A DNA stretch of 64,000 bases from Saprospiraceae bacterium. GTDB taxonomy: Bacteria > Bacteroidota > Bacteroidia > Chitinophagales > Saprospiraceae. The notes under the pieces were generated by a model. That model worked only from the letters and a program-made list of their open reading frames with translations. It searched no databases and was not told the DNA's origin. Position numbers and translations under genes: made by a program. This document shows, in pieces, positions 45,781 to 53,522 of this stretch (position 1 is its first letter; every line of letters begins with the position of its first letter). The stretch covers positions 3,317,001 through 3,381,000 of the forward strand of contig JAHCHX010000001.1 in assembly GCA_026129545.1 (NCBI GenBank), read 5' to 3'.

Positions 45781-46266
45781 ATGCAAAAAATCACCTTTTT
45801 CCTGCTCCTCTTGGGGTTAGTCTTTACCCAAACAAATTGCGCCGTTTGGAAGCAAAATCGCTGGCTGACCGAGCACCACAAAACATTGAAACGCCTGGCC
45901 GAAAGCAACATCCCGGCAGAACAAAAACTCGATGGCCTCGCCCAGAGCTATGTAAAATTCATGGACCAAAGCCTCAACTTTGTCAATCCCGCCAACAGCG
46001 TGAAGTTCGTGAAAAAATACCACGACCAAAACGAACGCTACATTGACAAAATCCTCAGCGACACCCAAAAATGGCAAGGGCAACTCAATGCCGTCGAAAA
46101 AGTGGATTTGGGCCTGCGCATGACCAAGAAGCCTTACCTAAACTCATTTGTTGACCTTGCTCCCAAATTCAAGAAAAAGTACCATCAATATGCCTTCGCC
46201 GTCCGATTGACGAGCAAAATAGCAGGCGGGCTGGGCGGCTTTGTAGGCAAAGCATTGGGGATATGA
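45781..46266 (+). CDS. Small lipoprotein-like exported protein, unknown
   Basis: 161 residues from ATG 45781. The N-terminus MQKITFFLLLLGLVFTQTNC is a signal sequence with a Cys at a possible lipidation site (TQTNC is a weak lipobox). The rest is helical and basic (HHKTLKRLAESNIPAEQKLDGLAQSYVKFM, KFVKKYHDQNERYIDKIL) and ends with a glycine-rich segment (IAGGLGGFVGKALG). No family recognised. The preceding in-frame codons back to 45457 belong to the antisense of the methyltransferase and are not part of it. Confidence 0.65.
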   Translation: MQKITFFLLLLGLVFTQTNCAVWKQNRWLTEHHKTLKRLAESNIPAEQKLDGLAQSYVKFMDQSLNFVNPANSVKFVKKYHDQNERYIDKILSDTQKWQGQLNAVEKVDLGLRMTKKPYLNSFVDLAPKFKKKYHQYAFAVRLTSKIAGGLGGFVGKALGI

Positions 46267-46278
46267 GGTTCGTGGGCA

Positions 46279-46328
46279 TGAGGGTTTCGGCCCACCCGGA
46301 TGAACATCCATGTGGGCTGAAACCCTCA
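46279..46328 (+). terminator. Bidirectional hairpin between convergent genes
   Basis: 17-base arms TGAGGGTTTCGGCCCAC and GTGGGCTGAAACCCTCA pair with a single G-U, loop 16 bases. The right arm contains the stop codon of kynureninase. Confidence 0.8.
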
Positions 46329-47588
46329 AAACTTCCTCACTCGTTCGCCCAAGCGCCACACATCCTCAAATGAATTGTAGAGGGGCACCGGCGCGAACCG
46401 AATCACATTAGGCTCGCGCCAATCGGCAATGGCGCCATTGGCCGTGAGGTAATCGAACAGCGCCCTTCCTCGCCCGTCGGTAAGCAGAGAAAGCTGACAG
46501 CCGCGCTCGTCGGGTGAAGCGGGCGTGATGATGCGGAATAGATTTTTTTCTCGATTGGCCTCCCGTAGCACAAATTCCAGGAAACCCGTGAGGCGCAAGC
46601 TTTTTTCGCGCAAATTTCCCATGCCCGCTTTGTCGAAAATATCGAGGCTGGCCTTGTGCGCCGCGAACGCAAAAATTTGTGCATTGCTCAGTTGCCACCC
46701 TTCGGCGCCGCGCATAGGTTTGAAGCCTTTTTGCATGAGAAACCGTTCGTCTTCGTCGTGGCCCCACCAACCCGCAAAACGCGGCAAATAGGCATTGTCG
46801 CCATGGCGCTCATGCACGAACAGGCCTGCTGGCCCGCCGGGGCCGCTGTTGAGGTATTTGTAGCTGCACCACACCGCAAAGTCGGCGTCCCAGTCGTGCA
46901 GGCGAAGGGGGAGGTTGCCTGCGGCGTGTGCAAGGTCGAAGCCTGCATAAGCACCCACGCGATGCGCCGCTGCGGCTATTTTTTCCAAATCGTAAAACTG
47001 CCCGGTATAATAGTTCACCCCGCCAAACAGCACCAATGCTGTCTCATCGCCCTCTTTTTCAATGATTTGCAGAATATCCTCCGTGCGCAGCACATCCTCT
47101 CCTGCTCGCGGCGCCACTTCCACTATCGCCCGGTCAGGGTCGCGCCCATGCCAGCGCACCTGACTTTCCACGGCATATTGGTCGCTGGGGAAGGCACCTG
47201 CTTCCATGATGATTTTGTAGCGGCGAGCCGTGGGCCGATAAAAAGAAACCATTGCCAGATGCAGGTTGACAGTCAGCGTGTTCATCACCACCACCTCGTG
47301 CGACAAAGCCCCCACCAATCTAGCAGTCTGCGGTGTGAGAAATTTGTGATAGTGCATCCATGGCAAGTCGCCGCGAAAATGGCCTTCCACGCCATGCACG
47401 GCCCATTGGTCCAGCTCGTCGAGGAGCGCCTGGCGAACGGTTTTCGGCTGAAGGCCGAGTGAGTTGCCGCAGAAATAGAGCACATTGGTGCCATTGTGTT
47501 GAGGAAAGACAAACTGTTCCCGATAAGAACGGAGCGGGTCGTTGGCATCTTGGGCACGCGCAAATTCGAGGGTGTTCTCGTAGTGCAT
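46326..47588 (-). CDS. kynU: Kynureninase
   Basis: 420 residues from ATG 47586-47588 (MHYENTLEFARAQDANDPL). Fold-type I PLP enzyme: FCGNSLGLQPK near 40, HFRGDLPWMHYH, SQVRWHGRDPDRAI, GVNYYTGQFYDL, AGFDLAHAAGN with the PLP Asp, and WCSYKYLNSGPGG with the Schiff-base Lys. It splits kynurenine to anthranilate and alanine, or 3-hydroxykynurenine to 3-hydroxyanthranilate, in the cytoplasm. No other kynurenine-pathway gene is nearby, but the divergently oriented gene 193 bases upstream is a phosphoribosylanthranilate isomerase homologue. Confidence 0.96.
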   Translation of the reverse strand: MHYENTLEFARAQDANDPLRSYREQFVFPQHNGTNVLYFCGNSLGLQPKTVRQALLDELDQWAVHGVEGHFRGDLPWMHYHKFLTPQTARLVGALSHEVVVMNTLTVNLHLAMVSFYRPTARRYKIIMEAGAFPSDQYAVESQVRWHGRDPDRAIVEVAPRAGEDVLRTEDILQIIEKEGDETALVLFGGVNYYTGQFYDLEKIAAAAHRVGAYAGFDLAHAAGNLPLRLHDWDADFAVWCSYKYLNSGPGGPAGLFVHERHGDNAYLPRFAGWWGHDEDERFLMQKGFKPMRGAEGWQLSNAQIFAFAAHKASLDIFDKAGMGNLREKSLRLTGFLEFVLREANREKNLFRIITPASPDERGCQLSLLTDGRGRALFDYLTANGAIADWREPNVIRFAPVPLYNSFEDVWRLGERVRKF

Positions 47589-47706
47589 ATTACGGTCGGG
47601 CGAAAATTTTGAAGCCGCAAAAATGGCAATTCTTTTTGGGCTGTTGCGTGGCCCCGAAACGCGATTCCTCCGACAAAGCAAAAGACACACTTCTAGACCA
47701 ACCGCC

Positions 47707-47714
47707 TATCTTTG
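47707..47714 (+). promoter_or_regulatory. -7 element before TrpF-like gene
   Basis: TATCTTTG fits TAnnTTTG, 67 bases before the ATG at 47782. Confidence 0.5.
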
Positions 47715-47781
47715 CCCCGACCGCATTTCGCGGCAGCCCTTTCAAAAGCCGTGTGGACACATCTATCAAGCCATCGAACCC

Positions 47782-48372
47782 ATGTTGATAAAGGCTTCCC
47801 GCATCACCAACCTGACCGACGCGCGCTACTTTGCTGCCAAAGAAGTTGATTTTCTCGGCTTCAACCTCGAAGAAGGCTCGGAGGGCTACCTCGACCCAAT
47901 ATACATGAAGGCCATCCGCGAGTGGGTGGAAGGGCCGAAAATCGTCGGCGAATTCTCCCGCGCCCGCGTCGAATACGTGCGCGAGGCGGCCTCGTTTTTC
48001 GGCTTGGACGCGGTGCAGGTTACGGCCAACTACGCGGCGCAATTGGCGGATTTGGAGGGGCTTGCCGTTATTTTGGAGACAGAGGCCAATAGCGCCGAAG
48101 AGCGTTTCTTCCACGCGGCATCACCCTGCGTTTCGTATTTTTTGGTGAAAATGCCGAGCGTGGCTGCCGTTTTTGAGCGAAAAGATTTTTGGCAAAAAAC
48201 CTGCGCCGACTACCCCCTCTTGCTCCAAATTGATGCGGCTGCTGAACAACTCCCCCTGATTTTGGAAGCCTTGAAACCCGCCGGCCTCAGCCTCGTCGGC
48301 AGCGAAGAGGAGAAAGTGGGCGTGAAATCGTTCGACGAAATCGAGACGATTTTTGAGTTTCTGGGGCGCTGA
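47782..48372 (+). CDS. Phosphoribosylanthranilate isomerase homologue without catalytic Cys
   Basis: 196 residues from ATG 47782. The opening IKASRITNLTDARYFAAKEVDFLGFN aligns with the TrpF signature VKICGITNLEDA..., and FGLDAVQVTANY aligns with the GLDAVQLHG strand. In TrpF the Cys of KxCG is the general base; here the segment is KASR, so Cys is Ser6 and the following Gly is Arg. The second catalytic Asp region is not clear. So this is a TIM-barrel relative unlikely to isomerise PRA. It is cytoplasmic, monocistronic, and closed by a terminator. No other trp genes are seen. Confidence 0.72.
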   Translation: MLIKASRITNLTDARYFAAKEVDFLGFNLEEGSEGYLDPIYMKAIREWVEGPKIVGEFSRARVEYVREAASFFGLDAVQVTANYAAQLADLEGLAVILETEANSAEERFFHAASPCVSYFLVKMPSVAAVFERKDFWQKTCADYPLLLQIDAAAEQLPLILEALKPAGLSLVGSEEEKVGVKSFDEIETIFEFLGR

Positions 48373-48384
48373 AGTACGAAGTAC

Positions 48385-48416
48385 GCCGGAATGATATTCC
48401 GGCAACTACTTTTTTT
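48385..48416 (+). terminator. Terminator after TrpF-like gene
   Basis: GCCGGAAT-GAT-ATTCCGGC hairpin followed by AACTACTTTTTTTT. A third copy of the arm (ATTCCGGCGTAC) occurs ~40 bases downstream. Confidence 0.75.
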
Positions 48417-48683
48417 CACTGAAATCCCATTCCGGCGTACAGGTTTTTTGCGAAAAAGCCGTTTTCGCGTACAAGCTGTTTTCAAAGCCATTTTTTTGAA
48501 AATCAATTTTTTAGAAAAATAAATTGCTCGCCAAGCGGCCAAAATCAGCCTGTTTTTTCGCTGAAAAGCCACTTCAACTGTACTTGCTCGCCGCCTCCTC
48601 GCCGGCCAATCTTTGTGTCAGGTTTTGCGCAAAACTCTTTTCGAGTTCAAACCTGATTTTTTCACCAACAAAAAAGTACAGTC
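48417..48683. other. Non-coding leader before exported-protein pair
   Basis: AT-rich with several short tandem motifs (TTTTTTGCGAAAAAGCCG, TTTTTTTGAAAATCAATTTTTT). No gene seen. A promoter element is not obvious. Confidence 0.4.
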
Positions 48684-49988
48684 ATGAAAAACTCAATCTG
48701 GCATATCTTACTATATGCACTTATAATCACTGCTCCTCTTGCAAACATCGCGGCTCAAAACGAAAGCAAGGAAAAAACGGTCTTCACTTTCCCGAACAAT
48801 ACCGGACAAGATGCCAATGACCTGCATATTCTTTTAAGTGAAGGCACACCTCCCGTTAATATTGAAAAAGTTATGGGCATCGAGAAGGTTGGCGGGATAT
48901 TTTCCGACTTCCCAAGAGAAGGGAAATCGCCCCAAGACTACGCTGGTGGAACAGTAGCCAATGGCAGTTCTATCACTATACAATTCAAGGAGAAAACGAA
49001 GGTGCGAAGTTGGTATTGGACAAGGGATGGTAAGCGAATCGGTGAAATTCAACAAGGGGCTTTGGTAAGCGTCCCCGACCTCCCAGAGAGCGCATTGGTT
49101 TGCTCGGCCACCGGCACAGGCCGCACCACAGGCCACATTGCGACCTTGGCCCTGTATAACCCAACCAACCAGGCAGTTACAACTGAAGTTGGCCCGTTTT
49201 TCATTCCGTCCGACGGCCAGCATCAGCCCTACGTCGTGCCGAATGTGACTCCTGTGACGGTGCAACCCGGCTCCACCGTCAACGTGCCGTTGCAAGGCTA
49301 TTGCGCCGACATCCACACGCCACCGGTGCCTGCCAATGGCACGATGCCGCCCGTGAAAGATTGGATTTCCCCAGGTTCGTTGCCCGCCGATTGGATGCCT
49401 TCGAACGCCAATGGCTGGAAACCCGCGGCAGGCTCTTCGGCGCTGAACCCCGGCACTTCCAACCCTCTCGGCCACACCATTGACCTCGTAAAACACCCGA
49501 AAGAAGCAGCGCCCGTCCTGCTCGAAGCCTTGACGCGCATCACCGCTGCCTACGATGGCATGAAAAGCAGTGGCAACATCTCGACGCCGTTTTCGGGCAA
49601 TCCCGACAAGGAACGCGAGTCGGTCATTCAGCAGACTTTTTGGATTTACGCCGCCGAACTCACCGGCACAGGCTACAAAATAGACGATTTCTCCAAAAAC
49701 ACGGTGAAGCAGTACGAAGCTGCTACGGGGCAGAATTACCAAAAACAACCTGCCGAAACGCAAAACCAGGTGCAAGGCGGCGTGGTGGATTTTTGGAACA
49801 CCTTCCAAGCCGTGGGCAACGAAGCGAAAGTAATCAAGAAAGAACCGGATTATCTCCTTTGCTACGACAAAAAAGGTTGCGCGGCTGGCAGTTACCTCGG
49901 CAGCGTAAAAACCGAAGCCGATTGCAAGGCAGTAGGGGGCAAATCGGTGCGGAAAGGTTTGTTTGGCGACTGCAAAGACCTGAAATGA
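48684..49988 (+). CDS. Unrecognised exported protein with Cys-rich C-terminus
   Basis: 434 residues with a signal peptide (MKNSIWHILLYALIITAPLANIAAQ). The N-terminal half is beta-rich (TVFTFPNNTGQDANDLHILLSEG, SWYWTRDGKRIG), with a Pro-rich linker (VVPNVTPVTVQPGSTVNVPLQGYCADIHTPPVPANG). The middle is helical (LVKHPKEAAPVLLEALTRITAAYDGM). The last ~50 residues hold four Cys (LLCYDKKGC, EADCKAVGG, FGDCKDLK). I recognise no family. It is followed 53 bases later by an outer-membrane barrel gene; the pair is likely an operon and may form a surface complex. Confidence 0.75.
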   Translation: MKNSIWHILLYALIITAPLANIAAQNESKEKTVFTFPNNTGQDANDLHILLSEGTPPVNIEKVMGIEKVGGIFSDFPREGKSPQDYAGGTVANGSSITIQFKEKTKVRSWYWTRDGKRIGEIQQGALVSVPDLPESALVCSATGTGRTTGHIATLALYNPTNQAVTTEVGPFFIPSDGQHQPYVVPNVTPVTVQPGSTVNVPLQGYCADIHTPPVPANGTMPPVKDWISPGSLPADWMPSNANGWKPAAGSSALNPGTSNPLGHTIDLVKHPKEAAPVLLEALTRITAAYDGMKSSGNISTPFSGNPDKERESVIQQTFWIYAAELTGTGYKIDDFSKNTVKQYEAATGQNYQKQPAETQNQVQGGVVDFWNTFQAVGNEAKVIKKEPDYLLCYDKKGCAAGSYLGSVKTEADCKAVGGKSVRKGLFGDCKDLK

Positions 49989-50041
49989 CTTTTCCCGACC
50001 CCAAAAAGCCTTTCCCCTTTCCACTTAAAAAAGCAATTGTT

Positions 50042-50857
50042 ATGAAAAAGTCGCTGCTTCTCCGTATCCCAATAAGCGTGCTCGTGCTGCTGCTCGTTGT
50101 TTCCTCTCTTTGCGCTCAATCAATTTGGAACAACATCCCCCTCGTCGGCGCAGAGGCCAAAATCGTCCCGACTGCCAAATCGCAGAGATTCAACGTGAGT
50201 TTTATCGGCGCCTTCCCGCTGGGCGACGTTCCATCTGAAAACGTTCCCTTCGCCGACCTCCAAAAGGCTGCCTTTACCCCCGGCACTTTTGAGCAACTTT
50301 TTGAAAGGCTCGGCGGCGAATTTTTTATCGGCAACCCCTCCGGCCAACCTTCGCAAAGCGTCGAAATGAGCGGAACGACGAGCGCCATGCCCGGCCTTCG
50401 CTTGGGTGTTCGGGTCGGCAAGCGTTTTGAGATTCGTGCTGGCGGCCAATATTTTCAAACGAAATGGTCGGGCACGGTTCCGGTGCTGGTCATGCCTCCA
50501 TTTCCTCACGACCCCCCGCAGCCGAAAACGCTTCAAGGCACATTGAGCGCCGCGTCGTCAGGAATTTTAGCGGAGGCTGATTTGGCTTTTTTCTTCACGG
50601 AAGGGAGGGTTCGCCCATATATGCGCGGTGGTGTGCGCGGTCAGTTCCCTATGCAAGGCGAGAGCGGGGCGGAAATCGCGGGCGTTGCTCTGCCTTTGGA
50701 AATCGAGCCTTTGGCGACGGAATTTTCGCCTTTTGGTGGCGCGGGCCTTCGGTGGAATGTTGCAAAAAACATCTTTGTGGAGGCTGGCGCCAGTTACGGG
50801 AAAGTGAGCGGAAATTTTGTTCCCTCTGCGGAGTTCGGCATAGGGTGGGCTTTTTGA
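50042..50857 (+). CDS. Outer-membrane beta-barrel protein, partner of the 48684 gene
   Basis: 271 residues from ATG 50042 (MKKSLLLRIPISVLVLLLVVSSLCAQ). The open frame extends 134 codons upstream through the previous gene in another phase and is not real there. After an N-terminal loop region the strands LRLGVRVGKRFEIRAGGQYFQTKW, SGILAEADLAFFFTEGRVRPYMRGGVRGQF and GAGLRWNVAKNIFVEAGASYGKVSG end in the aromatic FGIGWAF. Typical of OmpA/OmpW-like eight-stranded porin-fold proteins of Bacteroidota. No specific role. Co-directional with the unknown exported protein. Confidence 0.82.
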   Translation: MKKSLLLRIPISVLVLLLVVSSLCAQSIWNNIPLVGAEAKIVPTAKSQRFNVSFIGAFPLGDVPSENVPFADLQKAAFTPGTFEQLFERLGGEFFIGNPSGQPSQSVEMSGTTSAMPGLRLGVRVGKRFEIRAGGQYFQTKWSGTVPVLVMPPFPHDPPQPKTLQGTLSAASSGILAEADLAFFFTEGRVRPYMRGGVRGQFPMQGESGAEIAGVALPLEIEPLATEFSPFGGAGLRWNVAKNIFVEAGASYGKVSGNFVPSAEFGIGWAF

Positions 50858-50940
50858 GTTTGCGGAAAAGGCCAGAAAGAAACGCGAGTCAATGGACTTG
50901 ATGTCATCAAGATTTCGACAGAATTGAGTTTGCGGTTCCT

Positions 50941-51000
50941 TCAAAATCAGGAAGGACAATCATAGTTGTTTGATTGATTTTTTTGGGAATTAAGGTATAA
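50941..51000 (+). repeat. Partial copy D of the ~107-bp intergenic repeat
   Basis: Keeps TCAAAATCAGGAAGGACAATCA and the right end TTAAGGTATAA; the IS630-like left end is missing. Confidence 0.5.
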
Positions 51001-51001
51001 A

Positions 51002-51044
51002 TTAGCCCCTGTTGAAGAAAAAGGATTTCTCCGGCAGGGGCTAA
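51002..51044 (-). terminator. Terminator-like hairpin after LamG protein gene
   Basis: TTAGCCCCTG / CAGGGGCTAA, 10-bp stem with a 23-base loop, 30 bases past the minus-strand stop at 51074. Confidence 0.55.
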
Positions 51045-51073
51045 CATTTATGGCGGGCGATACAATCAAGCCA

Positions 51074-52300
51074 TCATCGCAACAGGGTCAGGTTCCCTGT
51101 TCGCACGAGTTCCTCCCCCTCACATTTATAGCGCAAGCGATACAAAAACACACCGGGATTGGTGGGTTTCCCTCCAAACGTGCCGTCCCAAGTGTCGAAG
51201 GGCGTCAGCGCATTGAACACGCGCCCGCCCCATCGGTCGAACACTTCGAAGGAGATAAAATCTCGAACCGCAAAAGGATTGCTGATGCCAAAGGCATCAT
51301 TCCTTCCCGGCGAGCCACCCGGCGTGAACGCATTGGGAATAAAAATACGGGAGCAATCCAACGTGTCGGGGTCAATGACATTCACAAAAACACTGTCAAC
51401 GGCTTGGCAGTTGTTGTCGTGTACGATGGTCACCGTGTATAGCGAGGGTGCTGCTGGCGTGATAATGGGGTTGGGGCTGAGCGGGTCTGAAACACCCGTC
51501 GCGGGCGACCAAAGAAACTGCTTGGCGCAGGGTGTGTAAGTGATGGTCTGAAAAGAGTTGCCGAGATAAATCAGCGTGTCTCCATTCAGTATTTTGTCCG
51601 CCTTGAGGTCGTAGCGTTTCACCTCATCGGCATTTAGTGCCTTGCTGTGGAAGCGTACCTCGTCAATTTCGCCGATGAACGGTTGGTCGAGCGGGCAAAT
51701 GGGTTCCCCTACCTTGAACACCGCATTGTTCGTGAGGTCAATTCGCGCGGTGGAGTTTTTTTGGTCTTTCAACACACCGTTCACATAAATGGAATAACGC
51801 TGGTTGCTACGGGTAAGCGTGATGTGTTGCCAGCAAGGGCCTTTGTCCAAATCGGCGGAAACCGTCACCAGCAAAGTGTCGCTTTCGCTGATGCCCGAAG
51901 TGATTTTGCGCGTTTTGGCGGCGTAGCGCACCCAGAAGGCTCGCTTGGTGTCGCAGCTTTGTTGTTTGGACATCACTATTTGCGAACCGCCCTGTTGCTG
52001 TCCTTGCGGAGTTTTCATGTAAAAACTGACCGTGAAATCACTCGTCGTGAAGACTTCTGCGAAGGGGCCGACAAAGTAAATGGCCGCGTCGTCGCCATTG
52101 AAATAAAACGAGGAATCACCAATGCCGCATCTGCACTCAACGTCTCCAATGAGTGCGCCGCTGGAGCCGTTCCCACTGTCGTCCACGCCTTTGCAAGAGT
52201 TGAACGAAAAGTAAGCCTCGAGCTTGTCAGAGACCGTTTGTGCGGTCAAAACATTGGCAATTAGGGGAAATGAGAAGAAAAAGAGAAAAAGAAGTCGCAT
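51074..52300 (-). CDS. Exported LamG-domain protein with T9SS type B (CHU) C-terminal domain
   Basis: 408 residues, signal peptide MRLLFLFFFSFPLIANVLTAQ. Concanavalin/LamG fold at ~25-220 (LEAYFSFNSCKGVDDSGNG, FTVSFYMKTPQGQQQGG, ITLTRSNQRYSIYVNGVLKDQ, FIGEIDEVRFHSKALNADEV), an Ig/PKD-like linker (YLGNSFQTITYTPCAKQFLWSPATGVSDPLSPNPI), then the type B sorting domain: IFIPNAFTPGGSPGRNDAFG, FEVFDRWGGRVFNA, TWDGTFGGKPTNPGVFLYRLRY. Exported by T9SS, probably surface-bound carbohydrate or matrix binding. Monocistronic. Confidence 0.93.
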   Translation of the reverse strand: MRLLFLFFFSFPLIANVLTAQTVSDKLEAYFSFNSCKGVDDSGNGSSGALIGDVECRCGIGDSSFYFNGDDAAIYFVGPFAEVFTTSDFTVSFYMKTPQGQQQGGSQIVMSKQQSCDTKRAFWVRYAAKTRKITSGISESDTLLVTVSADLDKGPCWQHITLTRSNQRYSIYVNGVLKDQKNSTARIDLTNNAVFKVGEPICPLDQPFIGEIDEVRFHSKALNADEVKRYDLKADKILNGDTLIYLGNSFQTITYTPCAKQFLWSPATGVSDPLSPNPIITPAAPSLYTVTIVHDNNCQAVDSVFVNVIDPDTLDCSRIFIPNAFTPGGSPGRNDAFGISNPFAVRDFISFEVFDRWGGRVFNALTPFDTWDGTFGGKPTNPGVFLYRLRYKCEGEELVRTGNLTLLR

Positions 52301-52397
52301 CCGAATCGAAATTTTAGGTCAAATAAACGCCGTCAGAGCGGTCAAAGTATAGCCCACAGTTCGTTGAAAAGGTACGAAACCGACATTTGAGGTTGCC

Positions 52398-53312
52398 TCA
52401 AATTTTGAAATGCACAAGGTCGGCAAATTGCTGTACCCGTTTTTGAATCATCGCAGGGGTTAATCCTTTCAGTCGTTCGATGGAGAATTTTTCGACGCAG
52501 AAGGAAGCCATTGCCGAGCCGTATATGATGCCGCGTTTCATGTTGTCAAAAGATAGGTCGCCCGTTTTGCTCATCCAGCCCATGAAGCCTCCCGCAAAGG
52601 TATCGCCCGCTCCGGTGGGGTCGGTCACTTCTGCCAACGGCAGTGCTGGCGCGAAAAAGACCTCTCCTTGCTGAAAGAGCAGGGCACCATGCTCACCCTT
52701 TTTGATTATCAGGAATTTAGGTCCCATTTTGTGAATGAGTTTCGCAGCTTTTACCAATGAATGTTCGCCGGAAAGTTGGCGGGCCTCCTCGTCGTTGATG
52801 GTCAGCACATCTACTTTTTTTAGCACGTTCAGCAAATCGCTAAGTGCTGTGTTCATCCAAAAATTCATGGTATCAAGCGCCACGAGTTTGGGGCGGCGCT
52901 TGAGTTGTTGCAGCACCCGCATTTGCACCTGTGGGGTCAGGTTGCCCAGCATCAGGTATTCGGCATTTTGATACGCTTGGGGCAACACAGGGTCGAAAGT
53001 TGCCAGCACGTTGAGTTGCGTGTCCAACGTGTCGCGGGTGTTGAGGTCGCGGTAATACTTGCCTGCCCAAAAGAAGGATTTTTCGCCTTGTTTGATTTGC
53101 AACCCTTCGAGGTCAACGCCGCGTTTCCGCAGGTAATCCAGCACATCGGTTGGAAAATCATCGCCCACGACCGAGACGATTTGGACAGGCTTCACAAAAT
53201 GTGAGGCGGCCAGTGAGATGTAGGTGCAAGCGCCGCCGACGACTTTTTCGGCACGCCCGGAGGGAGTTTCGATGTCGTCAAAAGCGACTGTTCCGACTGC
53301 GAGAAGACTCAT
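52398..53312 (-). CDS. PfkB-family carbohydrate/nucleoside kinase
   Basis: 304 residues. MSLLAVGTVAFDDIETP and VGGACTYISLAASHF are the substrate-binding N-terminus, and DPTGAGDTFAGGFMGW (~240) carries the anion hole and catalytic Asp of ribokinase-type enzymes. The family phosphorylates sugars or nucleosides with ATP in the cytoplasm. Only tRNA-Asn and ~210 bases separate it from the divergent pseudouridine-5'-phosphate glycosidase gene; PfkB kinases next to that enzyme are often pseudouridine kinase, but this gene is oriented away and its own motifs resemble a widespread Bacteroidota sugar kinase. So pseudouridine kinase is only one possibility. Confidence 0.88.
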   Translation of the reverse strand: MSLLAVGTVAFDDIETPSGRAEKVVGGACTYISLAASHFVKPVQIVSVVGDDFPTDVLDYLRKRGVDLEGLQIKQGEKSFFWAGKYYRDLNTRDTLDTQLNVLATFDPVLPQAYQNAEYLMLGNLTPQVQMRVLQQLKRRPKLVALDTMNFWMNTALSDLLNVLKKVDVLTINDEEARQLSGEHSLVKAAKLIHKMGPKFLIIKKGEHGALLFQQGEVFFAPALPLAEVTDPTGAGDTFAGGFMGWMSKTGDLSFDNMKRGIIYGSAMASFCVEKFSIERLKGLTPAMIQKRVQQFADLVHFKI

Positions 53313-53337
53313 TCGATGTTTGATTTGATGATGAAAT

Positions 53338-53365
53338 AAAAAAAGCCACCGCGCTTACGGTGGCT
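53338..53365 (-). terminator. Intrinsic terminator of the tRNA gene
   Basis: On the minus strand: AGCCACCG-TAAGCG-CGGTGGCT followed by a T run. Lies 6 bases past the tRNA 3' end and should separate it from the kinase gene. Confidence 0.85.
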
Positions 53366-53370
53366 CTCTG

Positions 53371-53444
53371 CGCCTCATCAAGGACTTGAACCTTGGACCT
53401 ACGGATTAACAGTCCGCCGCTCTAACCGACTGAGCTAATGAGGC
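53371..53444 (-). tRNA. tRNA-Asn (anticodon GTT)
   Basis: The minus strand folds fully: acceptor GCCTCAT/ATGAGGC, D-arm GCTCAGTCGGTTAGAGC, anticodon stem GCGGA/TCCGT with loop CTGTTAA (anticodon GTT), T-arm CAAGG-TTCAAGT-CCTTG, discriminator G at 53371. No CCA is encoded. A TACCTTTG promoter element lies 20 bases upstream. Confidence 0.96.
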
Positions 53445-53464
53445 TGCTTATTTCAAAAGCGGGG

Positions 53465-53472
53465 CAAAGGTA
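53465..53472 (-). promoter_or_regulatory. -7 element of the tRNA-Asn gene
   Basis: Minus strand TACCTTTG, fitting TAnnTTTG, 20 bases upstream of the tRNA 5' end. A GTTG ~20 bases further upstream may be the -33 element. Confidence 0.6.
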
Positions 53473-53522
53473 CTTTCAGGTGTTTAAAAAATACAACCTT
53501 TGTTCCCGAAAAATTTTGGCCG

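Noticed and set aside
48834..50024. 396-codon open frame antisense to the exported protein gene
   Set aside because: No signal, motif or start context; the sense frame has a signal peptide.
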